A stretch of 64,000 nt of DNA, taken from positions 38,512,154-38,576,153 of the forward strand of contig NC_083575.1 in NCBI RefSeq assembly GCF_027579695.1. Direction: 5' to 3'. Source of the DNA: Neoarius graeffei. Its lineage: Eukaryota; Chordata; Actinopteri; Siluriformes; Ariidae. This document shows, in pieces, positions 19,080 to 31,405 of the stretch (the first letter of the stretch is position 1; each line of letters begins with the position of its first letter). The notes below the pieces were generated by a model. That model was not told the origin of the DNA, made no database searches, and was given only the letters and a program-made list of their open reading frames with translations. The translations under genes and the position numbers were made by a program.

Positions 19080-19215
19080 ATTATTTACCAGCTTAAGGTC
19101 GGTCCGTATTGTGAAATACCGTGACCTCGGCCTTGGCCCAGAGGCCTCGGTCAGTATTTTCAAGACATCAGTCACAGTATTTCATGATACGGACTTCCCA
19201 GCTGGTAAATAATAT
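19080..19215. repeat. Imperfect inverted repeat (hairpin) in Crypton-like block
   Basis: TATTTACCAGCTTAAGG at the left pairs with its imperfect complement at the right, and the CGGCCTTGGCC/GGCCTCGG centre also pairs. It could fold as a cruciform. Confidence 0.65.
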
Positions 19216-19342
19216 ATATTTATGTTCCATATGTTATTTCATAGTTTTGATGTCTTTAGTATTGTTCTACAATGTAGAAAACAGTCAACATACTGAAAAA
19301 CATACAAATGTGGAGGTGTATCCAAACTTTTGATTGGTATTG

Positions 19343-19861
19343 TATGTGTGAACAAATATGTAAATCAGCAAAGTTTATATATCACAAGTTTCACAAAGTA
19401 ACTATGGAAATGCTTGAGTTTCCATAACTGGAATTGCTTTTTTACTTTATATTAAAAGATGGGTTAAATATTAAAATAGAAGCTTGAATGAGAAATTTGT
19501 CTTGCACTGTGTATTTGAAACATTTACTGGAGGAATTGATTTAGGCCCTAAGGCTTCTATAATAAGTTGGGTGTTTGGTGTGGGGTTTTTTTCTCAGTAC
19601 ACAGAAACATGTCGAAATTCTTTTTCTGTGACAATCACACAGATGCAACAGTTGTGGGTAGGTGGTGATGAGGTTGAAACATGCTAAAGAGCTTTAAAGA
19701 TGATTCAACCAGTGTCACATTGAGTGCAGTTCCCAAATCTGAGCACAGTATGGCAGTATGCAGCAGTGTTTGTGGAAAGGAGCCGTCAATCACAGGCATT
19801 TTAGTCTGGACAGACACCTGCAACCTCTGCAGCTCTTGGTCTGCTTATGCAGCGTGGATGC

Positions 19862-19907
<46 letters not shown>

Positions 19908-20428
19908 CTTCCCTGCAAGATTAGATCATCAGTGGCTTGCAGTCCTGCACTGCAGAGAGAGTCTCACACATGGAGAGGAGGTCAAGGACAGGACACACAC
20001 ACACACAGAGGAATATATCCTTTTCTCCCACAGGTTCCTCAGACATCTCTCTTTTGGTTTTTAAATGAAAGGCCAGTACTAAGTGCAACCACTTTAAAGA
20101 ACAGTAATGGTACTGAAGAGCTTGCTAAGTTCACTAGCCAACAACTGGACTTTGCACACTGCAGGCTATTATTATAGAGCTATAAAACCATAAATTGCTA
20201 AAGTTCGAAACAAAGCTCTTTCATATTACAGAAGTCTTAGCATCTGCTTACATCATCTGTGGAAACCTTTGGCTAATTTTTGCTGCTGTATCTGCCACCC
20301 TGTTTCTGACATCTGAAACTGACCATACTGAACCATTCTGAATGTTAGCCAATGTTGAGAATATTTAGAGAAATAGACACATTTTTGTTGGAACAGACGT
20401 ATAGTTTACATACTCCTGCTTTTACTAG
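19343..20428. other. Intergenic sequence
   Basis: Apart from the (TG)n microsatellite no gene, exon or repeat family was recognised. Confidence 0.35.
19866..19907. repeat. (TG)n microsatellite
   Basis: About 21 TG units. The ORFs overlapping it are artefacts of the repeat. Confidence 0.97.
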
Positions 20429-20791
20429 GTGAAAATGACATCGAAAATGCCATTTAGTAGCTTAAGTGCCGCTATGTCTACTTACAAACGACAGCAAAGT
20501 ATTGTAGCACAGGCTCACCCAAGACTTGTGAAAACCGACTCGACCCCTGCTCATTGTGAGGTCTTATACATTAAAGATGGCGTGCCCTCTGGTTACACGT
20601 ATGAATCCAGACCTCAGGCATTGACTCTGGTGTCATTGAAGAGCAGCCACACCTACAAAAAGGGGAAAGGGCATGTAAGAAGCCCTACTAAGGTGATCGT
20701 GATTAGAAGAACTAGCTTAGAGCTGCTCTGTATCCCAATTCTCAATGCACCCTCGTATGAGGACACATCATCAGCATCCTCTGCAGAATGA
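20429..20791 (+). CDS. Uncharacterised 120-codon ORF
   Basis: An uninterrupted ATG-to-TGA frame rich in Ser, Thr and basic residues (PFSSLSAAMSTYKRQQS; KKGKGHVRSPTKVIVIRR). It is not part of any recognised repeat and contains no known domain. It is preceded by TTTTACTAG, a weak acceptor. It may be a terminal exon, a remnant, or chance. It lies between the mucin-like gene and calm1. Confidence 0.22.
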   Translation: MKMTSKMPFSSLSAAMSTYKRQQSIVAQAHPRLVKTDSTPAHCEVLYIKDGVPSGYTYESRPQALTLVSLKSSHTYKKGKGHVRSPTKVIVIRRTSLELLCIPILNAPSYEDTSSASSAE

Positions 20792-22030
20792 GGTCACATG
20801 CATATTTGAAAGCAGGAATCTGCAATATCTGACCCTGGCTGTCTCCTGGGCTTGCCTCAACCTGACCCTTCTCTACTTTGTCTTCTGTACTGTTCTAATA
20901 CAAGTACAGACTTATTTCCCGTTCCAGTGGCACATTCCAGGAGCCGAAAGCTGAGCCGAGAACAGAGAAATGCTCTTGGAAAGCTGAAGAGAATGAGTCA
21001 CTTCAGGAACAGAATTTCTTTAGAATAGCATAGACATGAACATTCGCTTTCACACTCAAACCCATATACAGTACATTATTCATCACGTATCAACCATGAC
21101 AATACTAGGACTAGCACATCATACAGAATGGTTTAATGTATATGTACTTCGTGAACAGTCATGCTGGCATATATAATATAAATTGGAATGAAATACTACA
21201 GTTCTTTACACATCAATAGTCCTTTCATGACCATCTCAGACAGCCTGTAAAAAGCACACAACTTAACGAGATCCTTGTTCTTTAAGTGCACAAAGTACTC
21301 AGAAACAAGCCACTTCATATCACAGAACCTGGATTAAGGGTTGTATAGCCTGTAAATATACACCAGGAAGGCAATTTTCTAGAAATCTTTGACCTATGGT
21401 CTTGATCAACCAGAAAAAAGTCCCTGTGGTGCAGTGAGGTCCAAAGGACAAAATCCATTACTACTACTACACTTGGTATTAACTGGTGGATTCAAAAACA
21501 CATTCGTGAACTGATTAATAAACAGGACCAAGTTAATAAATAATACGGACTGTTCAGTTTGCATGAAGACCATGCAGATATTAACACATCACACCGAGAC
21601 GACAAACTGCATTAGAATACAGCGAGAATCTGGTGACTTTCACACTATATGACTAACATGAAGAGATTTGTATGATACTTCATTCTTGCAATTCATAATA
21701 ATCCCCAGGATCAGATTTGAGCAACTAATTTCTGTTTTGTGGAAGATCATGAATAGCAAATACCAGCCTCGTCCTTACGCATTCATTTCCTAGGATGTAA
21801 GATAACACCCCACTCCAGTTTTAGCAGTAGGAAGTTAGAACAACATGTTGTTGGGTGGGGTGTGAGGTGTAAATGCTGTTCTTCCTGTTTCTGTGTGAAG
21901 GAGACTCTGTGGCAAGAGTTTCAATATCTCAACTGAACAAATGCACATGTAACTATGTGAGCATGGTCATTACATGGCTATGGCATACAGTGCACCAGAC
22001 ACTCTGCTGTAGTCATTTGTGCACCATGTG
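20792..22030. other. Intergenic sequence, nothing recognised
   Basis: AT-rich unique-looking sequence; no feature recognised. Confidence 0.35.
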
Positions 22031-22211
22031 TACACTATCAGAAATAGGGGTACAGTAGGAGTCCATTTCTGTCCCCCAATGTACAATCTACACTAATCTA
22101 CCCCCTAGGGATCCTTATTGGACCTCAAGGTAACCATGTGTACCTTTTTAAGGCCAAAAAGGTGCATGTATGTTCCCAAGCAGTGTTTAAAGGGTACAAA
22201 TAAGTACCTTA

Positions 22212-22895
22212 TGGCCCTTTTCCACTACCCTTTTTCAGCTCACTTCAGCTCACTTCAGCCCGACACGGCTCGCGTTTCGACTACCTTAGAGCAGCACGAC
22301 TCAGCTCGCTTCAGCCCTGCTTAGCACCCAAAACTCGCACGGTTTTGGAGTAGGGCTGAAGCGAGCCAAACTGAGCCGAGTGGGGCTGGGGGCGTGAGGA
22401 GACACTCCCCTGTGCACTGATTGGTGAGGAGGAGTGTCCTCACACGCCCACACACGCCCCACGAGCACGCTGGGATCTGTAAACACCGTAAACCCGGAAG
22501 AATAATAATTACGAATTACGAGAATTTCTGAAGCCTTATGCGCCTCGCCTCATCTATACGCTCTTGCCAGTATCTGTTGGCATTGTCACCAACAACAAGC
22601 CACAGCACCAAGACCAGCAACACTAACGACTCCATGTTTATTGTTTACTATCCGGGTCGTGAGACTACCGCTTAAAAGATCACTGATGTCACTGTTTGCG
22701 CCGCCTAACGACATCACGTGACGTCCACCCACTTTCGCTAACTCCACCCAATGGGTCCACCCACTTCCAGCCAGCACGGTTCAGCGCAGTTGTAGTCGAA
22801 ATGCAACTCCAACAGCCCCGCTCAGCTCGACTCAGCCCAACTCAGCACGGCACGGCTCAGCCCAACTCAGCCGCGTTGGTAGTGGAAAAGCGGCA
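22212..22895. mobile_element. PIF/Harbinger-type MITE (TTA target)
   Basis: Inverted ends TGGCCCTTTTCCACTAC and GTAGTGGAAAAGCGGCA, flanked by TTA at 22209-22211 and 22896-22898. Subterminal arrays of CAGCTC/CAGCCC-type motifs lie on both sides. No ORF. Confidence 0.8.
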
Positions 22896-22947
22896 TTAGA
22901 GTCCACTTGTCACTGTCCCAGTGACAAGCTGTTGTACCCCTACAGGT

Positions 22948-23330
22948 ACAATCCATCCATCCATCCATCCATCCATCCATCCATTTTGGCATATCACTAC
23001 AGTGATGTGGCCGCTCTGACAGCTTCAGCCATCAAAGTCTCTAGGGAACATTACAGTAGTGGTTTCCCGTTGCCTTCTACTGGATTATTATAGAGGTTTT
23101 CTCCTCTCAACCATTCACACTCACATTCACACCTATGGACAATTTAGAGCCATCAATTAACCTAACCTGCATATCTTTAGACTGCGGAGAAACCGGAGCA
23201 CCCAGAGGAAACCCATGCAGACACAGGGAGAACATGCAAACTCCACACAGAAAGACCCCCATCGGCCACTGGGCTCAAACCCAGAACCTTCTTGCTGTGA
23301 GGCAACAGTGCTAACCACTACACCACTGGT
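22948..23330 (-). repeat. Old DANA-like SINE, different body subfamily (copy 13)
   Basis: The head-proximal half (23106-23330) matches the family with many substitutions. The tail-proximal half contains TTTCCCGTTGCCTTCTACTG, unlike the common copies, and ends in (ATCC)n on the plus strand. Confidence 0.8.
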
Positions 23331-23361
23331 ACAATAATGTACTTTATTTTCTGAAAGTGTA

Positions 23362-23920
23362 TGAGAATGTTGTTTGAAGCTTGTCTAGCACAGTACTATA
23401 TTCATTTTAAAGCTGAACTCTGTTGAGACTGAAAGTCTCCTTAGTGTTTACTCTCTCACCTGTGTGGTCACTGAGTTTTGTATCGAGACAGGTGGCCAGT
23501 GGGTGTGAGAGAGAAATCTGGGCAGTGAAGCATGGAGGTGCATGGCATCAGATAATGCTGACTCCTCAGAGCACAGTAAGCCCACAGGCCTGCTGCTGCT
23601 GCTGCTATTTCACACACCACATCTGATACATCACACATCCACACACTCATATCATGAGTACTTCTGTAATACCACATAAAACGCTTGCTGAGAATGAATC
23701 TAAACCTTGCGTTTCTGTTTGTTTGGGGAGATCAGATTCACATACACCTTTCAAAACCATCTCTTTGCTGACATATCTGATGCATTCCCAGCCCCCACCC
23801 CAACACTAACTGACTGACTGACTGACTGTATGTGCAGAGAGCAGAATCCTACAGGCCAGCATTGCCAAATGTAGGAAATTAAACACTACACAAATACTAC
23901 TAGATTAATTGAACCCGGTA
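23362..23920. other. Intergenic sequence
   Basis: Contains a short CTG run at about 23590-23605 and (GACT)n near 23812; nothing else recognised. Confidence 0.35.
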
Positions 23921-23921
23921 T

Positions 23922-24195
23922 TATCTTCTTCTTCTTTTGGCTGCTCCCGATTAGGGGTCGCCACAGCGGATCTTTCGTCTCCATTGCTCCCTGTCTTCAG
24001 CATCCTTCTCTACTACACCTGCCACTTTCATGTCCTCTCTCACCACATCCATGTATCTCCTCTTTGGCCTTCCTCGTTTTCGTGTGCCTGGCAGCTCCAT
24101 CCTCAACATTCTCCTTCCAACATGCTCTAAATCTCTTCTCAGGATGTGCCCATACCATCTCAGTCTCATCTCTCTTAGCTTAACAGCATGCAATA
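23922..24195 (-). pseudogene. LINE 3' end, reverse-transcriptase C terminus (RTE-like)
   Basis: Minus strand reads LRWYGHILRRDLEHVGRRML and GTRKRGRPKRRYMDVVREDM, then ends IRCGDP with a (GAA)n-type tail. This is the conserved C-terminal end of a fish LINE ORF. The copy is 5' truncated. Assignment to the RTE clade is from memory. Confidence 0.75.
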
Positions 24196-24239
24196 GAATA
24201 ACCTGGTATTATAAAGCATCATTTTACAGACACTCAGAT

Positions 24240-24601
24240 CTGTAGCCGCTTGATCCTGTTCTACAGGGTCGCAGGCGAGCTAGAGCCTATCCCAGCTGAC
24301 TACGGGCGAAAGGCGGGGTACACTCTGGACAAGTTGCCAGGTCATCACAGGGCTGACACATAGACACAGACAACCGTTCACACTCACATTCACACCTACG
24401 GTCAATTTAGAGTCACCAGTTAACCTAACCTGCATGTCTTTGGACTGTGGGGGAAACCGGAGCAGCCGGAGGAAACCCACGCAGACTTGGGGAGAACATG
24501 CAAACTCCGCACAGAAAGGCCCTCATCGGCTGCTGGGCTCAAACCCAGAATCTTCTTGCTGTGAGGCAACAGCGCTAACCACTACACCACCATGCCGCCC
24601 C
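24240..24601 (-). repeat. DANA-like SINE (copy 14)
   Basis: Minus-strand copy with intact head and mid body. Its tail is lost, starting at TGTAGCCGCTTGATCC. Confidence 0.9.
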
Positions 24602-25159
24602 GTTTCACTAAACGTGGCAAATATAAAAAGTTCCATGTCCTGCATGAACACTTTATTTCACTGAGTGGTTTCCTGGACATATCCTGTGAACTGTCCCACC
24701 ACGTCCATGTGGAGTGTGTGCTGAGCCTGAACTTGAGCTTCTTTTAGGTTCATGCTCCCACTCAAAGTGATTTGGCGTCCTATAAGGATTGGAACTACGA
24801 GTTCACATACTGTGACCAAGCACACACACACATTAAATATGAGTTTCTTTTTTTTTATTAACCTTTTTTTCAATAATAAACTTATAAATGTCATCATAAA
24901 ATTCTTTATGTAAGAGTACATTTTTTATATTCATTTCTAATTGTTTATTTCTCATTTTTGGAATAATTTTATCATGAAAGTTTGGATATTTGATACAATC
25001 TAGAAGCAGGTGTTTGACATTTTCTTTACACCGCAAGTTGTGGAGGTTCTTGTTTTAAAAAGAAATTGTGTATCACAAAGTAAACACTTTCCAAATCTAA
25101 GTCTTGTAATTATCCTTTGTTTGTTTCTGTTTTTGTCAGAATATGTGTTGTAATATTTG

Positions 25160-25979
25160 GTTCAAGTTGTCAAGTCAGTTTGTATAGCGCTTTTAACAAT
25201 AAACATTGTCCCAAAGCAGCTTTACAGAATCTGAATGAGCCAATTTTATCCCTAATCTATCCCCAATGAGCACGCCTGTGGCGACGGTGGCAAGGAAAAA
25301 ACTCCCTCAGGCGACATGAGGAAGAAACCTCGAGAGGAACCAGAATCAAAAGGGAACCCATCCTCATTTGGGCAACAACAGGCAGCATGACTATAACATC
25401 TTATCTCATTATCTCTAGCCGTTTTAACCTGTTCTACAGGGTTGCAGGCAAGCTGGAGCCTATCCCAGCTGACTATGGGCGAAAGGCGGGGTACACCCTG
25501 GACAAGTCGCCAGGTCATCACAGGGCTGACACATAGACACAGACAACCATTCACACTCACATTCACACCTACGGTCAATTTAGAGTCACCAGTTAACCTA
25601 ACCTGCATGTCTGCATGAGGAAACCCACACGGACACAGGGAGAACATGCAAACTCCGCACAGAAAGGCCCTCGCTGGCCACGGGGCTCGAACCCGGACCT
25701 TCTTGCTGTGAGGCGACAGCGCTAACCACTACACCACCGTGCTGCCCTGACTATAACATTAACAGCTTTAACATGAAGTCAGTGTCCTTGATGGAAACTT
25801 GAGTGCAAAACTGTTCATGACAAGTGCAGTCCTAAAGTTAGCAAGTCAACTGTAGTCCTCAGCCATAAAAGCATTACAGTAAGTGTCCAGAGCGTCCTCC
25901 AAGTCTGACTTTCAACTGTCCATATGGGGCCGTCCTCGACAGGAGTGATGCGATGCGATGTGATGAGATGAGATGAGAT
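25160..25979 (-). repeat. Dispersed fish repeat with TTGAC-type tail, split by SINE
   Basis: Two parts, 25160-25397 and 25747-25979, on either side of SINE copy 15. Its 3' end (left) complements AAAGCTGCTTTG...ATACAAA, a common fish repeat end ending in TTGAC units. A related copy at 56903-57897 lies in the opposite orientation. Probably a retroposon; family not named. Confidence 0.65.
25398..25747 (-). repeat. DANA-like SINE (copy 15, internal deletion)
   Basis: Minus-strand copy flanked by TGACTATAACAT on both sides. About 25 bp of the mid body is missing near 25612 compared with other copies. Confidence 0.9.
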
Positions 25980-26036
25980 GTTGGTAGAAGCATGACATAC
26001 CAGTTGGGGAATTTTCCCATAATAACATCTTTGATA

Positions 26037-26416
26037 TCTCATCTCATCTCATTATCTCTAGCCGCTTTATCCTGTCCTACAGGGTCGCAGGCAAGCTGGA
26101 GCCTATCCCAGCTGACTACGGGCGAAAGGCGGGGTACACCCTGGACAAGTCGCCAGGTCATCACAGGGCTGACACGTAGACACAGACAACCATTCACACT
26201 CACATTCACACCTACGGTCAATTTAGAGTCACCAGTTAACCTAACCTGCATGTCTTTGGACTGTGGGGGAAACCGGAGCACCCGGAGGAAACCCACGCGG
26301 ACACGGGGAGAACATGCAAACTCCGCACAGAAAGGCCCTCGCCGGCCACGGGGCTCGAACCCGGACCTTCTTGCTGTGAGGCGACAGCGCTAACCACTAC
26401 ACCACCGTGCTGCCCT
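26037..26416 (-). repeat. DANA-like SINE (copy 16, part of tandem duplication)
   Basis: A full copy whose right flank matches that of copy 15 for about 290 bases. Its left flank is different, so it came from a segmental tandem duplication rather than a new insertion. Confidence 0.9.
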
Positions 26417-26949
26417 GACTATAACATTAACAGCTTTAACATGAAGTCAGTGTCGTTGATGGAAACTTGAGTGCAAAACTCTTCATGACAAGTGCAGTCC
26501 TAAAGTTAGCAAGTCAACTGTAGTCCTCAGCCATAAAAGCGTTACAGTAAGTGTCCAGAGCGTCCTCCAAGTCTGACTTTCAACTGTCCATATGGGGCCG
26601 TCCTCGACAAGAGTGATGCGATGCGATGTGATGAGATGAGATGAGGTGAGATGTTGGTAGAAGCATGACATACCAGTTAGGGAATTTTCCCATAATAACA
26701 TCTTTGATATGTTTTCTGAGATCAGAAGTGTTAAAAGGGTAATGAATGTCATAAGTTTTATTTATTGATCTTTTGGCCAGTTTATCATTTCCTTTAATAC
26801 CCACATGAGCTGGAATCCAACAAAACCCAACCCCACCACCCATAACCTACAGGTGGTACAGAAGACATAGGAAATCTAATAATCCTATGTCATGCTGAGC
26901 CTGAGGTGCTTCATGCAGCCTATAGACTGACTGGGACTGGGACTAGTGA

Positions 26950-27382
26950 ATGCAGCACCAAAGCTGCGCGCGAGTGACGCATTGCAGGTACGAGTGCACC
27001 AATCAGGAGCCTCTTCTGCTCACTACACCGCGCTGTACTGCGCCCGGCGCATCACACAATAGCAGAATGTATAACTCCGCTGGGAACTAGTTCCTACTCC
27101 AAACGCGCACATGTGCTTAGGTTTTTTGGCTCATGGCTATAGTTTCGAGTAAGCGAAGTCACCTGGGGTTTATTTGGAATCTTAATGCACTATTACACTC
27201 CGAAATCGTCCGCGTTTGTGATCATCCTTTGTGCTCCAGAAGGAAGTGTGTTGGCGGATGCAGCCAGAAAGGGGAGGAGTTTCAAAGCGACCATTAAAGG
27301 CGCGCCAGGCTCTCTTCTATTGCATCCTGTTTGTTTGCCAGCTGCTGGACTTGTTAGGACTACATTTCATTAAAACAGCACC
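26950..27382 (+). promoter_or_regulatory. calm1: Probable calm1 promoter and 5' UTR
   Basis: CpG-rich relative to its surroundings. A CRE-like GTGACGC lies at about 26975, a CCAAT box at 26999-27003 (CACCAATCAG) and a TATAA-like sequence at 27070-27074, which would place transcription start near 27100. A small upstream ORF (27185-27373) would then lie in the 5' UTR. No transcript evidence is available here. Confidence 0.5.
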
Positions 27383-30737
<3,355 letters not shown>

Positions 30738-31405
30738 AAGCCCTGTACAGATTCTCATTCATTTTCTCTTTCTTTCTTATAAATAATTTGCCTTTTTTTT
30801 TTTTTTGTTTAATTTAATCTGTAAAACGTTAAGTCCCCCTCTTCCTCCTGGCTGTCCAAAGGAGCTGCATGTAAACTGCATAGGATCTAACTCCTCATGT
30901 CCCTTTCTTTTGCTGTCATCGTGTTTTTTGGAGTGACGGTGCGGTTACACGATCAGGTGCTTGTTGCGGCGATATGGGGGTGGTGGCGCGCAAAACCCTG
31001 CACGTCACATCTGTCTGCCCCCCCCACCCGATGCGTAGCAAGAGCGGAGACCTGTCAACTGGCTTGCCACTTGGCAACAGTGTTGACAGGGCAACAATGT
31101 AGAGGAGTAACTCTGCATGGACTATGGACAAAGTATATAATATATATATGAAATTTATCAGCATTGCACTACTGCAAAAGGAAAAAAAAAAAGACACGGG
31201 TGTATCTTCTAGATACTCGTACATAAACTTTTTGTATCTGCTGTTCTGTACCAGAGAACTTGTTTGAATCTTATGATACTTTGTAATGGTTTCACTTTCA
31301 CTGTTTTTTCTTTTTTTAACAGCTTAACTACATTGTCATGCCTCAAATAATCCATTCCAAGTTGTATATTTTTGTTTTCCAATAAAATTTACAATCCAAA
31401 ATTGA
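30738..31405 (+). other. calm1: calm1 3' UTR, conserved with mammalian CALM1
   Basis: Contains GTAACTCTGCATGGACTATG, CACGGGTGTATCTTCTAGAT, ATACTCGTACATAAACT and CCATTCCAAGTTGTATATTT. These match the order and sequence I remember from the human CALM1 3' UTR, including the segment before the poly(A) signal. Confidence 0.8.
31381..31386 (+). terminator. calm1: calm1 poly(A) signal AATAAA
   Basis: AATAAA follows TTTTGTTTTCC at the end of the conserved 3' UTR block. A further AATAAA at 31668-31673 could be a distal alternative. Confidence 0.8.

Larger units (their letters stand above)
18467..19215 (+). mobile_element. Crypton-like insertion with recombinase N-terminal ORF
   Basis: This block is absent from the related element at 56812-58739. 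It begins with a GC-rich segment containing GGTCCGG and holds the ORF at 18661. It ends with an imperfect inverted repeat (19080-19215) with arms around TTATTTACCAGCT. No clear target duplication, as expected for Cryptons. Borders are approximate. Confidence 0.55.
17643..19342. mobile_element. Tc1-like non-autonomous element A, carrying a SINE and a Crypton fragment
   Basis: Ends are CAATACCAGTCAAAAGTTTG and its complement, flanked by TA. The same element occurs at 56812-58739. Comparing the two shows that 18045-18419 (SINE) and about 18467-19215 (Crypton-like block) are later insertions. No transposase remains. Confidence 0.85.
22033..23359. mobile_element. TA-flanked MITE carrying a Harbinger MITE and a SINE
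   Basis: Ends are CACTATCAGAAATAGGGG and a near complement (CTGAAAGTG), flanked by TA at 22031-22032 and 23360-23361. Inside are a TTA-flanked element (22212-22895) and an old SINE (22948-23330). No transposase. Confidence 0.68.
25398..26709. repeat. Tandem duplication of about 0.65 kb (SINE + retroposon + LINE piece)
   Basis: Unit 1 (25398-26036) and unit 2 (26037-26709) share the order SINE, GACTATAACATTAACAGC-type flank, and a 55-bp LINE stretch ending CTTTGATAT. Unit 2 alone has the 25 bp missing from the unit 1 SINE. Confidence 0.85.
24850..26868 (-). pseudogene. I-clade-like LINE remnant (RNase H and C terminus), interrupted
   Basis: On the minus strand, 26868-26655 reads VGFCWIPAHVGIKGNDKLAK, a LINE RNase H motif, then HIKDVIMGKFPNWYVMLLP. 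After interruption by other repeats it resumes at about 25160-24850 with RIITRLRFGK (frameshifted) and CKENVKHLLLDCIKYPNFHD, a typical LINE C-terminal end. It is frameshifted and not functional. Confidence 0.72.

Noticed and set aside
22980-23620. Tandem short repeats as a CRISPR-like array
   Set aside because: Simple (ATCC)n and CTG repeats without spacers, in a vertebrate genome.
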